Source of the DNA: Alicyclobacillus tolerans
GTDB lineage: Bacteria; Bacillota; Bacilli; Alicyclobacillales; Alicyclobacillaceae
NCBI RefSeq assembly: GCF_001447355.1
Contig: NZ_JXBW01000018.1
Span: 1 to 62,365 of the forward strand
DNA length: 62,365 nucleotides
Direction of reading: 5' to 3'
The notes beneath the pieces are model-generated. The model was not told the origin of the DNA and did not search any database. It saw only the letters and a list, made by a program, of their open reading frames with translations. The stretch's first letter is position 1. Every line of letters begins with the position of its first letter. Shown here in pieces: positions 54,048-62,365 of the stretch. The translations under genes were made by a program, and so were the position numbers.

Positions 54048-55169
54048 ATGCGTTTCGCCATTTCCAAAACGGCGTTGGTACTTGCGATACAAACCGTTTC
54101 GAAGGCTGTGGCAGTCCGTACCCCGAAACAGGCATTGACAGGGATTTTGCTTGAAGTTCGCGAACATGAACTCATTGCAACGGCATATGACTTGCAATTG
54201 GCGATTCAAATGCGAATCCAAAGCGATGAACATAATCAGTTGACCGTGCTTGATCCGGGCTCCATCGTGCTGCCGGCGCGTTACTTCAGCGACATTGTCC
54301 GAAAACTTCCGGACACACAAATCACTATGCATGTTGCGAGCAACTATATGACTGAAATTTCATCTGGTAAGGTGCAATTCCATCTACATGGCATCGATGC
54401 CGATGAATTCCCCGAGTTACCCAAGTTTCTCGGCATCACAGGAGCCCAAATCCCATCGTCCACACTCGCAAGACTGATTGAAACGACTGCTTTTGCCACG
54501 GCGACGTCGGAAGTACGTCCCATTTTGACAGGGATTTCGATCACGTGTAAAAACGACGAACTGACTTTTGTCGCAACCGATGGTCTGCGCTTGGCCAAAC
54601 ATCGCGTCGTCCAAGCCGATCTTCCAAACTGGGAAGCCGTTATACCAGGAAAATCACTGGTTGAACTGGCCAAGATCTTGCCGGACAACGATGAGCCAGT
54701 TGATATCTATCTGACGCCCAGCCACAGTTTGTTCGTTTGCGGACAGACCAGTTTTTATACACGCTTGCTCGAAGGCACGTATCCTGATACTTCACGCTTG
54801 ATCCCTACATCAGCCAAAACTGAACTGGTCGTATCAGGTGATGAAATGCTTGGCGCAATTGACAGGGCTGCTTTGATTGCGCGCGATCGCGATAACAACA
54901 TGGTTCGCCTAGAAATGGAACAGGACGCCATTACGGTCTCATCTAGCTCGCCGGAAATCGGCAATGTCTCAGAAACGGTGCAAGTCCTGCAGAGACAAGG
55001 GGAAGACCTGCAAATTGCATTTAATGCGCGCTACGTCATGGATGCGTTGCGAGCTCTCAATGCAGCGGAAGTCAACATTCGGTTTAACGGTCCAACACAG
55101 GCATTTGTCATAGAAAAGACAGGCGACTCATCGATCCTCCAGCTGATTTCGCCAGTGCTGTGGAGGTAA
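54048..55169 (+). CDS. dnaN: DNA polymerase III sliding clamp (beta subunit)
   Basis: A 373-residue clamp with three repeated domains. Recognisable parts are MRFAISKTALVLAIQTVSKA, FVATDGLRLAKHRV and the C-terminal FVIEKTGDSSILQLISPVLW. It encircles DNA and tethers polymerase. The start follows AGGAAGGAGT. Cotranscribed with yaaA and recF, two bases and a short overlap apart. Confidence 0.97.
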   Translation: MRFAISKTALVLAIQTVSKAVAVRTPKQALTGILLEVREHELIATAYDLQLAIQMRIQSDEHNQLTVLDPGSIVLPARYFSDIVRKLPDTQITMHVASNYMTEISSGKVQFHLHGIDADEFPELPKFLGITGAQIPSSTLARLIETTAFATATSEVRPILTGISITCKNDELTFVATDGLRLAKHRVVQADLPNWEAVIPGKSLVELAKILPDNDEPVDIYLTPSHSLFVCGQTSFYTRLLEGTYPDTSRLIPTSAKTELVVSGDEMLGAIDRAALIARDRDNNMVRLEMEQDAITVSSSSPEIGNVSETVQVLQRQGEDLQIAFNARYVMDALRALNAAEVNIRFNGPTQAFVIEKTGDSSILQLISPVLWR

Positions 55170-55171
55170 AC

Positions 55172-55382
55172 ATGGACGTACGCATAGAAGATGGGTACTT
55201 CACAGTGGGGCAGCTTTTAAAACGACCCGACATCGTCTCTTCGGGCGGAGAGGTTAAGGCGTATCTCGCAGGGCGATCTGTTCGTGTCAATGGTGAGCCA
55301 GAACAACGCCGCGGACGGAAGTTGGTTCCTGGCGACATTCTCGTCATCGGTGCCAAGACCTACCGACTGGTCGGAGATGAGC

Positions 55383-55396
<14 letters not shown>
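55172..55396 (+). CDS. yaaA: S4-domain protein YaaA
   Basis: A 74-residue RNA-binding S4 protein: TVGQLLKRPDIVSSGGEVKA, YLAGRSVRVNGEPEQRRGRK and LVPGDILVIGAKTYRLVGDE. It is conserved between dnaN and recF and has a proposed role in 50S assembly. GGAGG precedes the ATG by seven bases; a GTG-type start four codons earlier would overlap the dnaN end. Confidence 0.92.
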
Positions 55397-58724
<3,328 letters not shown>

Positions 58725-58779
58725 TCGCGCTCTACTAAGGGGAGCCCAGATGGGGAATTTCCGATGAGGGGTGAATGGC

Positions 58780-61254
58780 ATGGCAGAACAGAATAGTTCT
58801 CGCGGCGTCCTACCGGTCGATATCAGTCAGGAGCTGCGAAACTCGTTCATGGATTACGCGATGAGCGTCATCGTTGCCCGGGCAATTCCCGACGTCCGCG
58901 ATGGCCTTAAGCCTGTCCATAGAAGAATTTTGTATGCGATGTACGACGCCGGCATGACGCCGGACAAACCGTATAAAAAATCGTCGCGTATCGTAGGTGA
59001 TGTTCTCGGTAAATTTCATCCGCATGGTGACACAGCCGTATACGACGCGCTGGTGCGCTTGGCGCAGGATTTCTCGACGCGGTATCCACTAGTCGATGGC
59101 CACGGTAACTTTGGCTCCATCGATGGCGATTCGGCCGCTGCCATGCGGTATACCGAATCTCGTATGTCTGCGATCGCGCTCGAGTTGCTACGCGATATCA
59201 ATAAAGAGACGGTCGACTTCATCCCAAACCATGACGAGCAAGAGCAGGAGCCTGTCGTTTTGCCCTCGCGGTTTCCGAATTTGCTTGTCAACGGATCGAG
59301 TGGTATCGCTGTCGGCATGGCGACAAACATTCCGCCACACAACCTGCGTGAGGTCATCGATGGTGTCATCATGCTTATCGACAGACCTGATGCCACGGTT
59401 GACGATCTCATGAAGGTCATCAAAGGCCCCGACTTTCCGACAGGTGGTTTGATTCTCGGCCGTGAGGGGATCCGCAAAGCGTATGAGACGGGACGAGGAT
59501 CCATCACAGTTCGTGCGGTCACGCACTTTGAAGAGATGTCGGCAGGCAAAACGCGCATTGTTGTCACGGAAATTCCGTACCAACATAACAAGGCGCGCAT
59601 TGTCGAGAAAATCGCGGAATTGGTGCGCGATAAGAAGGTCGACGGTATCACCGATTTGCGCGACGAAAGTGATCGGAAGGGCATGCGCGTCGTGATCGAG
59701 TTGCGGCGCGACGTGCGGCCACAGGTCGTGTTGAACAATCTGTTTAAACACACGAGCCTGCAGGCAAGCTTTGGGGTTATCAACTTGGCTTTGGTCAACG
59801 GCGAGCCAAAGATTCTGACGCTGCGGGAGACGCTGGTCCATTATCTCAATCACCAGCGCGAAGTCGTACGGCGACGTACGCAGTATGATCTAAACAAGGC
59901 CGAAGCGCGTGCACACATTCTGGAGGGACTCCGGATTGCGCTCGATCACTTGGACGCCGTGATCGCACTCATTCGAGCATCGCAAACGGTTGATGAAGCA
60001 CGCGAAGGTCTGATGACTTCGTTCGGTCTCTCAGAGGAACAGGCGCAGGCCATCCTCGACATGCGCTTGCAGCGCTTGACTGGCTTGGAACGTGAAAAAA
60101 TTGAGCAGGAATATGCAGAGTTGATGGAGCGCATTCGCTACTTACGTTCCATTTTGGCTGATGAGTCGTTGCTCTTGGGCGTGATTCGCGATGAGCTGAA
60201 GGAGATTCGCGACAAGTACGGAGATGATCGGAAATCGAAGATCATCGCGGCGGAGGGCGAGATTAACGAGGAAGATTTGATTCCCGTGCATGACGTCGTG
60301 ATCGCCATCACGCATCGAGGCTACATCAAGCGGATTCCACTTTCGACGTACCACAGTCAGAAGCGCGGGGGACGTGGCATGTCGCTCATGGGAACGCGCG
60401 ATGAAGACTTCGTCGAAGGCTTACATGTCACATCAACGCACGATTATCTTTTGTTTTTCACCAATCGTGGGCGCATGTACGCCATTAAGGCGTACGACGT
60501 GCCGGAATTCAGCCGGCAGGCGCGTGGCATTCCGATCGTGAATCTGCTGAATGTCGAGCAAGATGAGAAGATCAACGCTGTGATTCCTGTGAAGTCGTTG
60601 GATCCGGCCGAGATCGAAGGGATCAATCTCGTCTTTGCAACCCGCCAGGGCATCGTCAAGAAGACGCCGCTCAGCGAGTACTCCAACATCCGCAAGAACG
60701 GCTTAATTGCCATCAATCTTCGCGATGATGATGACGTGGTTGGCGTTAAATTGACAGACGGAACAAAGGAAATCATGATGGTGACTCGCCAAGGCCTAGC
60801 CATCCGCTTCCCTGAGACCGACGTTCGTCCGATGGGGCGTGCCGCAACAGGCGTCAAGGGCATCTCGCTTGGTGCCAAGGATGAAGTGATTGCCATGGAC
60901 GTTGCAGAGGACGATCACGATGTCCTTGTGGTCACTTCGCGCGGCTACGGGAAGCGTACGCCGGTGCAGGAGTATCGTGCGCAGTCGAGGGGTGGCAAAG
61001 GGATTAAGACCATCAATTGCACTCCGAAAAACGGGCAGGCTATTGAAATGTGTATGGTTACAGCGGACGACGACCTGATGATCATTTCGCAATCAGGCGT
61101 CGCAATACGCATTCATGTGCGCGATATCTCCACGCAAAGCAGGAATACGCAAGGCGTGCGGTTGATCAACGTAGATGAGGGACAGGAAGTGGCTTCCGTC
61201 AGCCGGGTGGTCGCGGATGATGATGCTGACGAAGGCGATTCGTCAAGCGAATGA
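58780..61254 (+). CDS. gyrA: DNA gyrase subunit A
   Basis: An 824-residue GyrA. The breakage-reunion domain starts [20 protein letters not shown]; the quinolone region reads [20 protein letters not shown], with Thr at the position of E. coli Ser83 and Asp at position 87; the catalytic Tyr is in [11 protein letters not shown]. The C-terminal beta-pinwheel has repeats such as [12 protein letters not shown] and the GyrA-box variant [11 protein letters not shown]. The tail is acidic. ATG after GAGGGG. It follows gyrB by 55 bases. Confidence 0.97.
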   Translation: MAEQNSSRGVLPVDISQELRNSFMDYAMSVIVARAIPDVRDGLKPVHRRILYAMYDAGMTPDKPYKKSSRIVGDVLGKFHPHGDTAVYDALVRLAQDFSTRYPLVDGHGNFGSIDGDSAAAMRYTESRMSAIALELLRDINKETVDFIPNHDEQEQEPVVLPSRFPNLLVNGSSGIAVGMATNIPPHNLREVIDGVIMLIDRPDATVDDLMKVIKGPDFPTGGLILGREGIRKAYETGRGSITVRAVTHFEEMSAGKTRIVVTEIPYQHNKARIVEKIAELVRDKKVDGITDLRDESDRKGMRVVIELRRDVRPQVVLNNLFKHTSLQASFGVINLALVNGEPKILTLRETLVHYLNHQREVVRRRTQYDLNKAEARAHILEGLRIALDHLDAVIALIRASQTVDEAREGLMTSFGLSEEQAQAILDMRLQRLTGLEREKIEQEYAELMERIRYLRSILADESLLLGVIRDELKEIRDKYGDDRKSKIIAAEGEINEEDLIPVHDVVIAITHRGYIKRIPLSTYHSQKRGGRGMSLMGTRDEDFVEGLHVTSTHDYLLFFTNRGRMYAIKAYDVPEFSRQARGIPIVNLLNVEQDEKINAVIPVKSLDPAEIEGINLVFATRQGIVKKTPLSEYSNIRKNGLIAINLRDDDDVVGVKLTDGTKEIMMVTRQGLAIRFPETDVRPMGRAATGVKGISLGAKDEVIAMDVAEDDHDVLVVTSRGYGKRTPVQEYRAQSRGGKGIKTINCTPKNGQAIEMCMVTADDDLMIISQSGVAIRIHVRDISTQSRNTQGVRLINVDEGQEVASVSRVVADDDADEGDSSSE

Positions 61255-61265
61255 GTCGCGCTCGA

Positions 61266-61290
61266 GTGGGTGGTCGTACGTGCCGCCCAC
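61266..61290 (+). terminator. Hairpin after gyrA
   Basis: GTGGGTGG and CCGCCCAC pair (one G-U) with a 9-base loop, 11 bases after the gyrA stop. No U tract follows. Confidence 0.45.
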
Positions 61291-61341
61291 TGGAGATACT
61301 CGCCTTAGTTTGCTAGGATGAAATCCGAGGAGGAGACGCCG

Positions 61342-61452
61342 ATGACCAATGTGCTTTGGACGTTTCTTGTGCATACGGCAGCTATGTACCTTGCGTTTGC
61401 AGTTTTTGTGGTACTCTGTTTCATCATCGTGAACGCGCTCGTCAAAGAATAA
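61342..61452 (+). CDS. Tiny single-pass membrane protein (36 aa)
   Basis: A 36-codon frame starting MTNVLWTFLVHTAAMYLAFA with one hydrophobic helix covering most of its length and ending NALVKE. GAGGAGGAG precedes the ATG by six bases. It lies between gyrA and a GNAT gene on the same strand. No family is recognised, but the strong ribosome binding site and membrane character support a real gene. Confidence 0.55.
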   Translation: MTNVLWTFLVHTAAMYLAFAVFVVLCFIIVNALVKE

Positions 61453-61506
61453 CGAAACATGCTTGGCTGCCGGTTACTGCGGCGGATCGGGAAATGAGGG
61501 GAAAGA

Positions 61507-62298
61507 ATGTTCCGGAAGTTGACCGCTTGCGATCACGACCGGGTGATGCCGTTCTTGACGCGCAGACCGTCGCAGAATCTGTTTCTGCTTGGTGATATTG
61601 AGGCACACGGTTATGATGCGCCATTTCAGGAAGTGTGGGGGTACATCGACGATCATGGCGATGTACACACCGTGCTCTTGCGCTACTTCGGCAGCTATAT
61701 TTACTCAACAGAAACAGGAGAAGGCTCCGAAGAAGTCGTGCGCATTCTCGCGGCGAACACCGCATGGACTTTGCTTCAGGGAGATTCATTGTCGCTTGCG
61801 ACATTTCGCAAGGCTGTTGGGTACATACCTAGTCGTGCGCGTGAGTTCCACTTTGCAGAACGCAAACCCGGTGCGCCACGTCCGTCCATAGATACCTCGT
61901 TGGTACAGGAAGCGACGCTCGATCACGTTGACGCATTGTTGCAATTGCGACGAACCATCGTCGAGTTCGCGGATAGCACAACGACCCGAGAAAGTCTCAG
62001 GCAATCCATTCAATCGCGGACGGGATTGCACTACTTTGTGCCCGGCGAAGCAGGAGAACTTGCATCATCCGCTTCCACTGTCGCCGAGAATTCGCTTTCG
62101 GCAATGGTAGTAGGTGTTTGCACCAGGCCCTTGTATCGAGGACAGGGATATGCCACGCAGTGCTTGGCTAAAATCTGTGAAACGTACGACCAGCGTGGCA
62201 AGGGACTTTGTTTGTTTTACGATAATCCGAAGGCGGGTAGGATCTATCAACGGCTTGGGTTTGAAGAAATCGGAGGCTGGACACAGTTCTATCGCTGA
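61507..62298 (+). CDS. GNAT family N-acetyltransferase
   Basis: A 263-residue two-part protein. The N-terminal half (MPFLTRRPSQNLFLLGDIEA) is of the kind seen in FR47-like GNAT proteins. The C-terminal acetyl-CoA fold has VVGVCTRPLYRGQGYATQCL with the R/Q-x-x-G-x-A loop, then LFYDNPKAGRIYQRLGFEEI. It would transfer an acetyl group to an unknown amine. GAGGGGAAAG precedes the ATG. Confidence 0.85.
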   Translation: MFRKLTACDHDRVMPFLTRRPSQNLFLLGDIEAHGYDAPFQEVWGYIDDHGDVHTVLLRYFGSYIYSTETGEGSEEVVRILAANTAWTLLQGDSLSLATFRKAVGYIPSRAREFHFAERKPGAPRPSIDTSLVQEATLDHVDALLQLRRTIVEFADSTTTRESLRQSIQSRTGLHYFVPGEAGELASSASTVAENSLSAMVVGVCTRPLYRGQGYATQCLAKICETYDQRGKGLCLFYDNPKAGRIYQRLGFEEIGGWTQFYR

Positions 62299-62320
62299 AC
62301 TGTTGGACAGTCTCTTTTTT
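62299..62320 (+). terminator. Weak intrinsic terminator after the GNAT gene
   Basis: ACTGT-TGG-ACAGT forms a short stem followed by CTCTTTTTT. A competing stem, ACAGTTC/GAACTGT, overlaps the stop codon. Confidence 0.45.
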
Positions 62321-62338
62321 GATGTTTCCTTTGAGACG

Positions 62339-62365
62339 TTGACACAGGCGGTGAAAGGTGTTAGT
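62339..62365 (+). promoter_or_regulatory. Possible promoter at the window edge
   Basis: TTGACA is followed after 17 bases by TAGT where the window ends, so the -10 element is cut. It may drive the next gene on the plus strand. Confidence 0.3.

Noticed and set aside
58810-59798. Several minus-strand frames opposite gyrA
   Set aside because: gyrA codon structure forces open frames on the complement; none has a start signal or a known domain.

Overview
The window is a chromosomal segment from a spore-forming Firmicute, centred on the replication origin. The gene order rlmH-htrA-walJIHKR-dnaB-rplI, rpsR-ssb-rpsF-ychF, parB-soj-noc-rsmG-mnmG-mnmE-jag-yidC-rnpA-rpmH | oriC | dnaA-dnaN-yaaA-recF-gyrB-gyrA matches the Bacillus subtilis origin neighbourhood. 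YyaC, Spo0J, Soj and Noc point to an endospore former. The moderate GC content and protein style look like Alicyclobacillaceae; that family-level placement is inference, not a computed result. No rRNA, tRNA, insertion sequence, prophage or CRISPR array is visible.

Layout. (1) 1-24.0 kb is accessory: a truncated GH127 arabinofuranosidase beside an araR gene carrying an in-frame stop, tex, an MFS transporter, a nitroreductase divergent from a membrane sensor kinase, a frameshifted uracil-DNA glycosylase-like gene, an emrAB-type efflux pair, a J-domain protein, two SDR enzymes, a diguanylate cyclase preceded by a c-di-GMP-I riboswitch and a terminator, a TDT transporter divergent from a LysR regulator, an amino acid permease, a Gln-rich coiled-coil protein, and a GT87-like glycosyltransferase. 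(2) 23.6-33.2 kb on the minus strand is the cell-wall regulon: rplI, dnaB, an Arg-rich membrane protein, walR, walK, walH (interrupted), walI, walJ, then htrA and rlmH. (3) 33.3-40.1 kb on the minus strand holds the rpsF-ssb-rpsR operon, ychF, a molybdopterin oxidoreductase, DUF951 and MscS. (4) 40.2-51.9 kb holds yyaC (plus strand), then on the minus strand the chromosome segregation genes (parB, soj, noc), the tRNA-modification GTPase pair and the membrane-insertion/RNase P/L34 cluster. (5) 52.0-54.0 kb holds two DnaA-box clusters flanking dnaA. (6) 54-61.3 kb holds dnaN, yaaA, recF, gyrB and gyrA, followed by a tiny membrane protein and a GNAT acetyltransferase.

The strongest unexpected signals concern sequence integrity and regulation. 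Two essential or near-essential genes, parB and gyrB, are each broken by a head-to-tail duplication (190 and 244 bp). In both, the left copy has a single mismatch close to the junction, and removing one copy restores exactly the expected full-length protein. This looks like unmerged overlapping contig ends rather than biology. Separately, several genes carry changes that each correspond to one G:C to A:T transition: araR CAA to TAA, walH CAG to TAG, rpmH ATG to ATA at the start, and htrA GGC to GAC in the active-site motif. The best regulatory find is the c-di-GMP riboswitch in front of a GGDEF enzyme that lacks the usual inhibitory I-site. I found no convincing wholly new multi-gene system; the unexplained genes are small proteins with strong ribosome binding sites and one Arg-rich membrane protein embedded between dnaB and walR.
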